Positions 16,177-23,815 of a stretch of 43,458 nucleotides of DNA are shown here, piece by piece. The DNA comes from an uncultured Zoogloea sp. (GTDB lineage: Bacteria; Pseudomonadota; Gammaproteobacteria; Burkholderiales; Rhodocyclaceae): the NCBI GenBank assembly GCA_937967645.1, contig CALBTT010000127.1:1-43458 (forward strand), in the 5' to 3' direction. Made by a program: the position numbers and the translations under genes. The notes under the pieces are model-generated. The model saw only the letters and a program-made list of their open reading frames with translations. It made no database searches and had not been told where the DNA came from. Positions within the stretch are counted from its first letter, which is position 1. Every line of letters starts with the position of its first letter.

Positions 16177-17214
16177 TCAAGGTCGGCCCATGGCGGGGTG
16201 ATGCAGGGCGCCACGGCGGATCGCGGCGTCCAGGGTGGCCGGCACGTCGAGGCTCAGCGGGCCGTCCAGTTCGAGGGTCAGGGTGGCCGTCTGGCGGCCA
16301 TCGAGTTCGATCTCACGCTCGCCATCCAGGGCCACGCTGCCGCGCAGGCTGCGCAGCGCCACCGGCTGGTCGGGCTGCAGCAGGCCGGATGCGGAAATCG
16401 GCACCGGCACCACCAGGCCCGGGGCGATCGGGGCCAGCATGCCGTGGCCTTCGCCACCGCAATGCACCCAGGCCCCCTGCGGCTGGCGCCGACCCACCGG
16501 GCTCACCCCGGCGACGATGCTGGACAGGCCGATCGCGTCGGGCTCGGCAAAAGCCGCGTACACCTCGGCGATGCTCGACGGGTCCCACACGGCGCGGGCC
16601 CCCACGTGTTCCAGGTGGGTCACGCAGACCTCCACCAGCGCCAGCTCCTCGCGCTCGCCCACCTGCAGACGCAGCCGCTTGTTGCGCACCAGGGCCTCGT
16701 CGGGCGTCACCGCTCCGGCCGCAAAGAGCCCGGCGGCCAGTCCGGTGAGGGTCGCCTCGCGGAGATCGGGAAAGGCGTTGTTGGTGCCGGACGAGAGGGT
16801 CGCCAGCGGCGTCTCGCCACAGGCGCCGGCAACGATCCGGTGGGTGCCGTCACCGCCCAGCACGACGATCGCGGCGACGCCGGCGGCGCGCATCCGCTCC
16901 ACCGCCCGCTGCGTGTCGAGCGCGCTGTCGGTCAGCGGCATGTCCAGGAACTCCACCTCCGGCCAGGCCGCCTCGCCCTGGCCACGGCGTCCCTCTACGG
17001 CCCGCAGCAGGCCGGCGGCGATCCCCACCAGGTCGGGCATCATCAGCACCCGCTGCACGCCGGTGGCGGCAAAGGCGCCAAGCAGGCGCTCGATCATGTT
17101 GACCTTTTCCACCGTCGGAAATACCAGCGCCCGGCTGGTCAGGCGACGAATGTCGCGCCCCGAGGCCGGATTAGCGATTATTCCCAGCGCGGCAGTGGAG
17201 GATGAGTGTTTCAC
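16177..17214 (-). CDS. acoX: AcoX, ATP-NAD kinase-like protein of the acetoin operon
   Basis: The protein has 345 residues when read from the GTG at 17214 (VKHSSSTAALGIIANPASGRD). The ATP-NAD/AcoX kinase fold is seen in GIIANPASGRDIRRL, VVLGGDGTHRIVA (the GGDG loop) and LSSGTNNAFP. AcoX accompanies acetoin dehydrogenase genes in many bacteria, but its reaction is not settled. The GTG start is favoured because a sigma-54 promoter at 17252-17267 would start transcription near 17241, downstream of the longer alternative ATG. It is the first gene of the acoX-acoA-acoB-acoC-lipA-thiS-thiG transcript. Confidence 0.92.
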   Translation of the reverse strand: MKHSSSTAALGIIANPASGRDIRRLTSRALVFPTVEKVNMIERLLGAFAATGVQRVLMMPDLVGIAAGLLRAVEGRRGQGEAAWPEVEFLDMPLTDSALDTQRAVERMRAAGVAAIVVLGGDGTHRIVAGACGETPLATLSSGTNNAFPDLREATLTGLAAGLFAAGAVTPDEALVRNKRLRLQVGEREELALVEVCVTHLEHVGARAVWDPSSIAEVYAAFAEPDAIGLSSIVAGVSPVGRRQPQGAWVHCGGEGHGMLAPIAPGLVVPVPISASGLLQPDQPVALRSLRGSVALDGEREIELDGRQTATLTLELDGPLSLDVPATLDAAIRRGALHHPAMGRP

Positions 17215-17251
17215 AATTAGTCCGGATTGGATTTGCAATTGAAATCCATTC

Positions 17252-17267
17252 AGCACTTGGCATGCCA
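17252..17267 (-). promoter_or_regulatory. Sigma-54 (-24/-12) promoter of the aco operon
   Basis: On the minus strand, TGGCATGCCAAGTGCT has GG and GC separated by exactly 10 bases, matching TGGCAC-N5-TTGCA except for small changes. It predicts a start near 17241 and a leader of about 26 nt before the acoX GTG. It agrees with the presence of a sigma-54 activator gene next door. Confidence 0.78.
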
Positions 17268-17421
17268 GATTGCCTTTCGAGACAACGCTGACGCATTGCA
17301 CAAAAAGACGAATAACTTGAATCAAAAGAAAAATATCAATTCAATAAAAATAAGATTGCGCAACGCAAAAGCCCAGGCGGCCGCCCTTATTCTCAAAACA
17401 GATAATGAGAAAACGAGAAAA

Positions 17422-17458
17422 TGAGACACCTGTCTCAAATTCGGGAGACAAACGTCAG
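17422..17458. promoter_or_regulatory. Activator sites (GAGACA-N2-TGTCTC) upstream of acoX
   Basis: TGAGACACCTGTCTCA (17422-17437) is a perfect inverted repeat with 7-bp arms. A weaker copy, GAGACAAACGTCAG, is at 17445-17458; the two centres are 22 bp apart, about two helical turns. They lie about 165 bp from the sigma-54 -24 element, a usual distance for an enhancer. The same motif recurs at 23768-23815. The rest of the AT-rich 17215-17550 spacer shows no further gene. Confidence 0.7.
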
Positions 17459-17550
17459 CATTGATTTAATTGCCGTAGGGGAATACGCTTTGCGGACACC
17501 AAAGGTGGGTACCACCCAATACACTCCCGACCAATAAAGGGGGAAATAGA

Positions 17551-19602
17551 ATGATCCGGGGACATGGAGAGATTGCCCGCCACGTAGAACGCGTGGTCGA
17601 GGTGGTCGAGAAAGGCGCGAGCCTGCCAAGACATACTGCCGCCCAGGACCGGCTTGCCCGCTCCTGGAAGCGGTCGCTGAGCAATTACCAGGTGGATCCC
17701 TCGCTGGCGAGCACCCCCCAGGTCGTGACCGCCCAGGAGCTGCGCGAGCACCGGGACCGGCTGGATGCCTTCATGCGGATTGCCCGCGAAGGCCTGGATC
17801 GACTGCACGAACAACTGCTGCCGAGCAACTACTGCGTGCTGCTCACCGACGCGGAGGGGGTGACGGTGGATTTCCGCACCGTGCCCAGCCTCGATCGCGA
17901 GCTGCGCGGAGAGGGCTTCCGCAACGGCACGCGCTGGTCGGAGCGGGACGAAGGCACCTGCGGGGTCGGCACCAGCCTGGCCGACGGCCAACCCATCCTG
18001 GTCCATCGGGGTGAGCACTTCCGCTCCCACAACATCGCTTTCACCTGCAGCTCGGCGCCGATCTTCGGCATCGACGACCGGCCCCTGGCGGTGCTCGATG
18101 CCTCGGCCCTGTACTCGCCGGAGAACCGGGACAGCCAGATGCTGGTGTTCCAGATGGTGGTGGAGAAGGCCCGCCTGATCGAGGACGCCTTCGCCTTCCA
18201 CAGCCTGCGCGACTACTGGATCCTGCAGCTCGGCCGCACCCCCGAGCTGATGAACGTGCACACCGACTTCCTGCTGGCCTTCGATGACGCCGGCCTCTTC
18301 GTCGGCGGCAACCGGCGCGCCCGCAAAGAGCTCCTGCAGCGGGGCAGCCGCACGGCGCACACCGTGTCCGACCTCTTCGAGTGCTCGGCCACCGACCTGC
18401 TGGCCGCCGCCCACGCCCGTCCGGGCCAGGCCATCCCCCTGCGCATCACCGACAGCGGGGAGCGCATCTTCGGCCTGCTGCGCGCGCCGGACGCCCGGCG
18501 GCGGGCTCCGGCCAACACCGCTGGCGACACCCCCGACCTCAACGGCTGCAATGAGGCCCGCGGTTTCGGCCACCTGGCCACCGGCGACTCGCGGGTGCGC
18601 ACCAACGTGCAGCGGGCCCTCAAGGTGGCCAACCGGGACATCCCGGTGATGCTGCTGGGTGAGACCGGCACCGGCAAGGAGGCCTTCGCCAAGGCCATCC
18701 ACGACTGCAGCAGCCGCCACAAGCAGCCCTTCGTGGCGCTCAACTGCGCGGCCATCCCCGAGAGTCTGATCGAGAGCGAACTCTTCGGCTACCGGGATGG
18801 CGCCTTCACCGGCGCCCGCAGCAAGGGCGCCCGCGGCAAGATCATCCAGTCCGACGGCGGCACCCTCTTCCTCGACGAGATCGGTGACATGCCGCTGCAG
18901 CTGCAAAGCCGCCTGCTGCGGGTGCTGGCCGAGGGCGAGGTACTGCCCCTGGGCGCCGAACAGCCGACCCCGGTACAGCTGCACATCATCTGCGCCACCC
19001 ACCAGGATCTGCCGACCCTGGTCGAGGAAGGCCGTTTCCGCGAAGACCTGTATTACCGCCTCAATGGCGCCGTCTTCATGCTGCCGCCGCTGCGTGAGCG
19101 AGAGGACATCGGCACAGTGATCGACCGGGTGCTGGAGGAGGAAGCCCTCGCCATGGGCCGCGAAAACCTGCGCCTGGCACCGGAGACCCGCGAGGCGCTG
19201 ATCCGCCATGCCTGGCCGGGCAACATCCGCCAGCTGCGCCACGCCACGCGCTACGCCTGCGCGATCTGCGAGAGCACCCTGCTGCACGCCTCCCACTTCC
19301 CGCCGGACCTCTTCTTCGGCCCGCGCCTGATGTCGGGGCGCGGAGTGCGCGAGGAGCCGCCGCGGATGCCGACGCCCGCCCTTTCCAGCCCGGCAGGCCT
19401 GCATCTGCCCCCCACCGACGAGACGCCACTGCCGCCGCTCAAGGAGAAGGACCTGCGCCTGCGCGAACGCATGCTCGAAACCCTTCGCCGCAACCAGTGG
19501 CAGGTCACCGTGTCGGCCAAGGAGCTGGGCATGTCACGGGCGACGTTCTACCGCAAGCTGACCCGCCTGCAGATCGTGCCGCCGAACCGGCAGGGGCATT
19601 AA
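17551..19602 (+). CDS. acoR: AcoR, sigma-54-dependent activator (Fis family)
   Basis: This is a 683-residue enhancer-binding protein. An N-terminal GAF-type sensory region (around 80-200, including SERDEGTCGVGTSLADGQPI) is followed by an AAA+ domain with Walker A GETGTGKE (370-377), the sigma-54 contact loop GAFTGA (417-422) and Walker B GGTLFLDEIGD (436-446). A C-terminal Fis-type helix-turn-helix (VTVSAKELGMSRATFYRKL) ends the protein. It has no receiver domain, so it senses a ligand directly, presumably acetoin or a related carbonyl. GGGGGAAATAG precedes the ATG. It is divergent from acoX, with a sigma-54 promoter and paired operator between them. The same operator at the porin/PQQ-dehydrogenase operon suggests a second target. 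Confidence 0.94.
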   Translation: MIRGHGEIARHVERVVEVVEKGASLPRHTAAQDRLARSWKRSLSNYQVDPSLASTPQVVTAQELREHRDRLDAFMRIAREGLDRLHEQLLPSNYCVLLTDAEGVTVDFRTVPSLDRELRGEGFRNGTRWSERDEGTCGVGTSLADGQPILVHRGEHFRSHNIAFTCSSAPIFGIDDRPLAVLDASALYSPENRDSQMLVFQMVVEKARLIEDAFAFHSLRDYWILQLGRTPELMNVHTDFLLAFDDAGLFVGGNRRARKELLQRGSRTAHTVSDLFECSATDLLAAAHARPGQAIPLRITDSGERIFGLLRAPDARRRAPANTAGDTPDLNGCNEARGFGHLATGDSRVRTNVQRALKVANRDIPVMLLGETGTGKEAFAKAIHDCSSRHKQPFVALNCAAIPESLIESELFGYRDGAFTGARSKGARGKIIQSDGGTLFLDEIGDMPLQLQSRLLRVLAEGEVLPLGAEQPTPVQLHIICATHQDLPTLVEEGRFREDLYYRLNGAVFMLPPLREREDIGTVIDRVLEEEALAMGRENLRLAPETREALIRHAWPGNIRQLRHATRYACAICESTLLHASHFPPDLFFGPRLMSGRGVREEPPRMPTPALSSPAGLHLPPTDETPLPPLKEKDLRLRERMLETLRRNQWQVTVSAKELGMSRATFYRKLTRLQIVPPNRQGH

Positions 19603-19623
19603 GGGCGTTGTAGGAGGCGTGTA

Positions 19624-19706
19624 GGGGCATTGTAGGGGCGGCTTCAGCCGCCCGCGGACTTCGATAAAGCACCTGCGGGCGGCTGAAGCCGCCCCTACAA
19701 TGCCCC
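19624..19706. repeat. REP-like palindromic repeat, copy 1
   Basis: Long inverted arms built around GTAGGGGCGGCTTCAGCCGC and its complement flank a conserved spacer (GGACTTCGATAAAGCACC). The arms are perfect from GGGGCATTG to CAATGCCCC. It lies between convergent acoR and the small ORF/cytochrome genes, where it may act as a bidirectional terminator. Copies 2 and 3 are at 25947-26015 (inverted) and 43197-43265. Confidence 0.88.
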
Positions 19707-19726
19707 GACAACGCCCCTGCCCTGCC

Positions 19727-19915
19727 TCAGCGCACCTCATCCCCTGGCGGACGCGCGGAACCCGCGTGTGAACGTGACGCGTCCAGGGCTGGATGAACCT
19801 CACCCAGGCCTGGACAGATTTCATGCAAGGCGCGACGGATGGCATCCAGCGCCTGAGCGGTGTCGTCCAGCCCTCGACGGATTTCGTCCAGGGCCGGAGA
19901 AGCTTCGTCAGCCAT
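19727..19915 (-). CDS. Small heptad-repeat protein coupled to the cytochrome
   Basis: The 62-codon ORF begins with an ATG that shares a base with the cytochrome stop (TGATG). Residues 7-48 form successive 7-residue units, each with Leu at the same place: PALDEIR, RGLDDTA, QALDAIR, RALHEIC, PGLGEVH, PALDASR. This predicts an amphipathic helix or short coiled coil. At DNA level the units are degenerate 21-bp repeats, so a non-coding tandem repeat is the alternative explanation. There is no signal peptide or membrane segment. I recognise no family. It would be the last gene of the porin/PQQ-dehydrogenase/cytochrome operon. Confidence 0.42.
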   Translation of the reverse strand: MADEASPALDEIRRGLDDTAQALDAIRRALHEICPGLGEVHPALDASRSHAGSARPPGDEVR

Positions 19916-20595
19916 CAGGGCTGCTGCTTGCCCAGATACATCAGATAGGCCACCAACTCCCAGATCTGTTCGTTGCTGAAAGCGGCGCCCCAGGGCGGCA
20001 TCACGTCGGCGCCCTGGCGACCCTTGGAAATGGTCTCGTAGGCCATTTCAGGGGGCAGGTCGGTACGCCCCTTGAAGTCAGGCGCGCGGCCGCCGACGCC
20101 CTCGAAACCGTGGCAGTAGCCTGCACAGGTCTTGGCAAAGCGGCGCTTGCCGGCGTCGATACGGGCCTGCTCCCCGAGGTCGAAGGGGGCCAGCGGGCCG
20201 GCGGCGGGCTTGCCGGCCGGGGCGGCGGCGATGAGCTTCACATAGGCGGTGAGCTGCTCGATCTCGGCGTCCTGCAGCACCGTGCCCCAGGGCGGCATGG
20301 CCTTGTCGCCGTGCTTGCCGTGGATGATGCGGTCACGGATCTGCGCCTCGGCCAGCTCCGGGCGGGAGGCCAGCTTCGGGCCGTAGCTGCTGCCCGCACC
20401 ACCGGGGGCGACGCCGGCGCCATCGGCACCGTGGCAGCTCACGCAGAGCTTCTCGAAACGGTTCTTGCCGGCTGACACACGGGCCTTGCCCTCGTCGGCG
20501 GGCGGCGCCACGGCGTAGCTGGCGGTGGCGGCGATCAGGGCCAGCATCAGGCTGGCCGGGCGGAGCGTCTGCTGGAGTGTGCGGAAGGGGGTCAT
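19915..20595 (-). CDS. Diheme-type periplasmic cytochrome c, partner of the PQQ dehydrogenase
   Basis: The 226-residue protein has a signal peptide (to about residue 30) and two cytochrome c domains. The first carries CVSCH (51-55) with the likely axial Met in DKAMPPWG. The second has C157-AGY-C161-H162, which is CxxxCH rather than CxxCH, with the matching Met in ADVMPPWG. The duplicated ligand context argues that both hemes are real and that the second uses a non-standard spacing. It follows the PQQ-dependent alcohol dehydrogenase gene and is the natural electron acceptor for it, passing electrons to the terminal oxidase. A terminator-like hairpin lies between the two genes. Confidence 0.9.
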   Translation of the reverse strand: MTPFRTLQQTLRPASLMLALIAATASYAVAPPADEGKARVSAGKNRFEKLCVSCHGADGAGVAPGGAGSSYGPKLASRPELAEAQIRDRIIHGKHGDKAMPPWGTVLQDAEIEQLTAYVKLIAAAPAGKPAAGPLAPFDLGEQARIDAGKRRFAKTCAGYCHGFEGVGGRAPDFKGRTDLPPEMAYETISKGRQGADVMPPWGAAFSNEQIWELVAYLMYLGKQQP

Positions 20596-20617
20596 GTTCT
20601 TGTCTTCATCCAGTAGG

Positions 20618-20654
20618 AAAAAAAGAGGTGCGACGCGGGAAGGTGCGCCGCACC
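20618..20654 (-). terminator. Intrinsic terminator/attenuator after the PQQ dehydrogenase gene
   Basis: On the minus strand a 10-bp stem (GGTGCGGCGC with GCGTCGCACC, one G-U pair) is followed by TCTTTTTTT. It stands between the PQQ dehydrogenase stop and the cytochrome start, so the cytochrome may be made by partial read-through or from its own promoter. Confidence 0.6.
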
Positions 20655-20713
20655 CCGGAACAGCACGACCTGCCGCGTCCGGCCTGGTCGTGCCGCGGAG
20701 CTGAAGCGACGGC

Positions 20714-22381
20714 TTACTCGAGGGTGAAGCCGATCAGGGCGGCACCGCCCGGCAGATCCTTGATCTGCGGGAAGGCGCCGGCCAGGAAGCCCGGCGCATG
20801 GGAGCCGAGGCCGGTGGGGATCACGATGTACTGCTTGCCCTTCACGGCGTAGCTGACCGGGCCGCCACGGGCACCGGAGCCGGCGTTGAAGCGCCACAGT
20901 TCCTTGCCGTTGTCGGCGTCGTAGGCGTACAGGCGCCCTTCCATGTCACCGGTGAACACCAGGCCGCCGGCCGTGGTGAGCACGCTGGAGAGGGGCGGCA
21001 GCTCATAGCGGATGCTCCACTTCACCTTGCCGGTCAGCGGATCGCGGGCGTCCAGGCGGCCATCGGGCTTCTTGCCGTTGGGCGGCGGAACCAGCTTGAT
21101 CTCGTCGATGCCCAGGGATAGGGACGAGATGGCGGTCAGGTTGGACGGATCATCCTTGCCCGACACCACCTCGTTGCACACCTCCATGGCGTGGGAATAC
21201 CACAGGCCGGTGCCCGGGTTGTAGGCACCGTGGTTCCAGCTGCGGGCGCCCAGCAGGTTGGGGCAGAGCAGCTCACGCTTGCCCGGCTGGGGCCGGCGCG
21301 GCTCGATCAGCTCGCCGGTCTTCGGGTCGATACCCTTGGCCCAGTTCATGTTCTCGGCGAACTGCCAGACGTTCTCCAGAGCGCCGTCCTTCTTGTCCAT
21401 CACGAACACGAAGCCGCTCTTGTTGAGGTGCACGATCACGTCCTTGCCGTCCTTCTTGACCAGCAGGGCCTCGTAGGCGGAGTCGAAGTCCCAGGTGTCG
21501 TGCGGGATCTCCTGGCGATGCCACTTGAGCTTGCCGGTCTTCGGGTCGATGGCCAGCAGGGTGGCGGTGTACTTGTTGTCACCCTCACGGCCCGGCGTGT
21601 AGTAATCGGGCGCGGCGTTGGAGGTGCCGATGTAGATGGTGTCGGTGCTCTCGTCGTAGGTACCCGGCATCCACGCGGAGCCGCCCCCTACCTTGCCGCT
21701 GTCGCCGGGCCAGCTGGCCGGGTCGTTCTTGATCACGTCGAAGGTCCACACGGGCTTGCCCGTGTCGGCATTGACCGCGTAGATCTTGCCTGCGATGGGC
21801 TGGTCACCGCCGGTGGTGCCGCCGAACAGCACGTCGCCCGCCAGCTGGGGCGGGGCCGAGAAAAGTGCGCCGTACTGGGTCTTGGGATCGGTGAGCTGGG
21901 TGGACCACAGCTCCTTGCCGGTCTTCTGGTCGAGGGCGATGAAGCGCCCATCGAGGCTGCCGACGAAGACCTTGCCGCGGCCAACGGTCACGCCCCGGCT
22001 GGCGGAGGCATAGAAGGCCTGCTTGGCGATCGGGTTGAGCTTGGCGGTGTAGTGCCAGAGGGTCTTGCCGGTGGCGGCATCCACCGCCCACACGTTGTTG
22101 TCGGCGGAGATGTAGTACAGCACGCCGTCCAGCACGATGGGCGTGGCCTGCAGGCCATGGGTGATGTTGCCCGGCTGGTGGATCCACGCCACCTTGAGCT
22201 TCTTCACGTTGGTCTTGTTGATCTGGGTCAGCGGGCTGTAGCGCCAGGCGTTGTAGCTGCGGTGGTACTGCGGCCAGTTGTCGGGATCGGCGTAGCCGGG
22301 GCGGCTGTCAGCGGCCAGGACGGAACCGGCCAGCAGGCTGGCACCTACGGCGGCAAGCAGGGGCTTCAGGGCGAATTTCAT
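20714..22381 (-). CDS. PQQ-dependent alcohol dehydrogenase, divergent, with lanthanide-type DxD
   Basis: The 555-residue product is a secreted (signal cut near SVLA-ADSRP) eight-bladed quinoprotein of the methanol/ethanol dehydrogenase family; tryptophan-docking repeats such as AVDAATGKTLWHYTAK and ALDQKTGKELW are plain. The catalytic Asp is D298 in HDTWDFD, and D300 two residues on makes D-x-D, the pattern linked to lanthanide binding in XoxF and PedH. N255 (GTSN) fits another metal ligand. The usual Glu (GAE-type loop) is replaced by Asp193 in TGGDQPIAG. The adjacent Cys pair normally found before the VNRG-like segment is absent (FYASASRGVTV). No heme domain is present, so the downstream cytochrome should accept electrons. 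ATG 22381 follows AAAGGAAACAAC. The substrate may be ethanol, 2,3-butanediol or a similar alcohol; this is not determined. Confidence 0.92.
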   Translation of the reverse strand: MKFALKPLLAAVGASLLAGSVLAADSRPGYADPDNWPQYHRSYNAWRYSPLTQINKTNVKKLKVAWIHQPGNITHGLQATPIVLDGVLYYISADNNVWAVDAATGKTLWHYTAKLNPIAKQAFYASASRGVTVGRGKVFVGSLDGRFIALDQKTGKELWSTQLTDPKTQYGALFSAPPQLAGDVLFGGTTGGDQPIAGKIYAVNADTGKPVWTFDVIKNDPASWPGDSGKVGGGSAWMPGTYDESTDTIYIGTSNAAPDYYTPGREGDNKYTATLLAIDPKTGKLKWHRQEIPHDTWDFDSAYEALLVKKDGKDVIVHLNKSGFVFVMDKKDGALENVWQFAENMNWAKGIDPKTGELIEPRRPQPGKRELLCPNLLGARSWNHGAYNPGTGLWYSHAMEVCNEVVSGKDDPSNLTAISSLSLGIDEIKLVPPPNGKKPDGRLDARDPLTGKVKWSIRYELPPLSSVLTTAGGLVFTGDMEGRLYAYDADNGKELWRFNAGSGARGGPVSYAVKGKQYIVIPTGLGSHAPGFLAGAFPQIKDLPGGAALIGFTLE

Positions 22382-22461
22382 GTTGTTTCCTTTATGGTCG
22401 GACACACGAGTCCATCCGCGTGGCGGTCTCCAGCACACGGATGACAGGGAAAGGCCTGTGC

Positions 22462-23598
22462 TCAGAAAGTGAAATTGATGCCGGCGTTGAGCAGCGTGGA
22501 TTTGTTGCCCACGCTCGGAATGCCCGCCGCGACGATGCTGGTCTTGATGGTGGCGGCGGAGTCCGCATCCACGTAGGCGGCCTGCACGTAAATGATGGTG
22601 TCCTTGCGCAGCGCAAAGTCATTGCTGATCACCACGTTGCGGGTGTGGTCGCGGGAGTTGTTCTTGTCCTTGTTGTCGTAATAGGCAAGCGTCGCGGTAT
22701 TGTCGGCATTCCACTTCCAATCCACACCGGTGCTGATCCCATTCACATTGGAGACATTGGCGCCGGTGCTGGTCTCGTTGCGGGCATTCAGGTAATTGGC
22801 CTTGAAGGTGAAGGCACCGAAGGGCACCGCAAAGCCCAGGCCACCATGGCGCACGTTGTCATTGGCAGTGGCCTCGTCCTTGATCACCTGGTAGGACGCC
22901 GACAGCACCACCGGGCCGGTGTAGGTGGCGCCCATCGCCCAGGCGGTGTTCTTCTGGGTGCTACCCGCCTGGCCGCCGGGTGCCCACAGGATGCCGAAGT
23001 TCACCGGCCCCACCGTGTGCCGGTACTGGATGGCGTTGCTGAAGAAGATCCCGACGTCGTTGTTCGTGTTGCGGTCGGTGCCCGGTGCCCCCGCCGTCGC
23101 CGCGTACTGGTTGTAGGCCCAGGCGTACAGGTTCGAGAACTGCTCCTTGAAAGCCCGCGGCTCAGTGCCCAGATGCGCCAGTAGCGCCGGGCCATACTGT
23201 CGGCCGAAGGTCACGCTGCCCCAGTCGCCGCGCAGCCCCAGGTTGGCCTGACGACGGAAGAAGGGCGTACCGGTGCCCTGGGCGTCGCCGGTGCCGTGGA
23301 GCTTGCCGTTATTGGTGTCGTAATGGACCTCCAGGTTGAAGAAACCCTCGAGGCCCCGCCCCAGATCCCGATCACCCTTGAAACCCAGCACGGATTGGCG
23401 CAAACCGCTGGTTTCCATGGACGTCTTGCTCTTTCCGTCCGGATCGGTACGGCTTTGGTAAAGCAGGCCGGCGTCGATGATGCCGTAGATGGCCACATTG
23501 GTCTCGGCCAGGGCCGGCGCCGCCAGGGCCGACATGAGCAGGGCCGCGGTGAGCGGCCGGAGCACCGGAGTGCGGCAATTGGATGCGTGCTGAATCAT
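22462..23598 (-). CDS. Outer-membrane porin of the alcohol dehydrogenase operon
   Basis: This 378-residue trimeric porin of the Gram-negative general porin family has a signal peptide ending ALAAPALA-ETNVAIYG. It contains the typical opening strand VAIYGIIDAGLLYQ, then SVLGFKGDRDLGRGLEGFFNLE, RRQANLGLRGDWGSVTFGRQYGP-type blocks and a C-terminal Phe (LLNAGINFTF) needed for outer-membrane assembly. ATG 23598 has GAGGAGACATTC before it; the longer frame is not exported-like. It is the first gene after the sigma-54 promoter at 23689-23704, so it probably admits the substrate of the PQQ dehydrogenase encoded 80 bp downstream. Confidence 0.93.
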   Translation of the reverse strand: MIQHASNCRTPVLRPLTAALLMSALAAPALAETNVAIYGIIDAGLLYQSRTDPDGKSKTSMETSGLRQSVLGFKGDRDLGRGLEGFFNLEVHYDTNNGKLHGTGDAQGTGTPFFRRQANLGLRGDWGSVTFGRQYGPALLAHLGTEPRAFKEQFSNLYAWAYNQYAATAGAPGTDRNTNNDVGIFFSNAIQYRHTVGPVNFGILWAPGGQAGSTQKNTAWAMGATYTGPVVLSASYQVIKDEATANDNVRHGGLGFAVPFGAFTFKANYLNARNETSTGANVSNVNGISTGVDWKWNADNTATLAYYDNKDKNNSRDHTRNVVISNDFALRKDTIIYVQAAYVDADSAATIKTSIVAAGIPSVGNKSTLLNAGINFTF

Positions 23599-23688
23599 GA
23601 ATGTCTCCTCTTGTTTTTTTCGCCCCGGGATACCTGCCCGGAACACAATCGCCGCCGGGCCTTGATGGCTGTGCGACAAGGGGAACAT

Positions 23689-23704
23689 TGCAAATTCTTT
23701 GCCA
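23689..23704 (-). promoter_or_regulatory. Sigma-54 promoter of the porin/PQQ dehydrogenase operon
   Basis: On the minus strand, TGGCAAAGAATTTGCA has GG-N10-GC and an exact TTTGCA -12 block. It predicts a start near 23678 and a leader of about 80 nt to the porin ATG. Confidence 0.82.
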
Positions 23705-23767
23705 ACATCCGGAGCACCCTATTTCCGGGCTATTTCCGGGGTCAATTCGGACATTTCCTGAAAATTA

Positions 23768-23815
23768 AGAGACAGATGTCTCAGTTTTCCCTGCGACGGG
23801 AGAGACAAACGTCTC
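23768..23815. promoter_or_regulatory. Activator sites (GAGACA-N2-TGTCTC) upstream of the porin operon
   Basis: AGAGACAGATGTCTCA (23768-23783) has perfect GAGACA/TGTCTC arms. AGAGACAAACGTCTCC (23801-23816) is a one-mismatch copy. The centres are 33 bp apart, about three helical turns, and lie about 70 and 105 bp upstream of the sigma-54 -24. Motif and pairing match the acoX upstream region. The remaining spacer up to thiC (23817-23984) shows a good AAGGAG ribosome site but no thiamine riboswitch. Confidence 0.75.

Noticed and set aside
17258..17275. Sigma-54-like sequence on the plus strand (TTGGCATGCCAGATTGCC) facing acoR
   Set aside because: GG and GC are 11 bases apart instead of 10; the overlapping minus-strand element has the right spacing.
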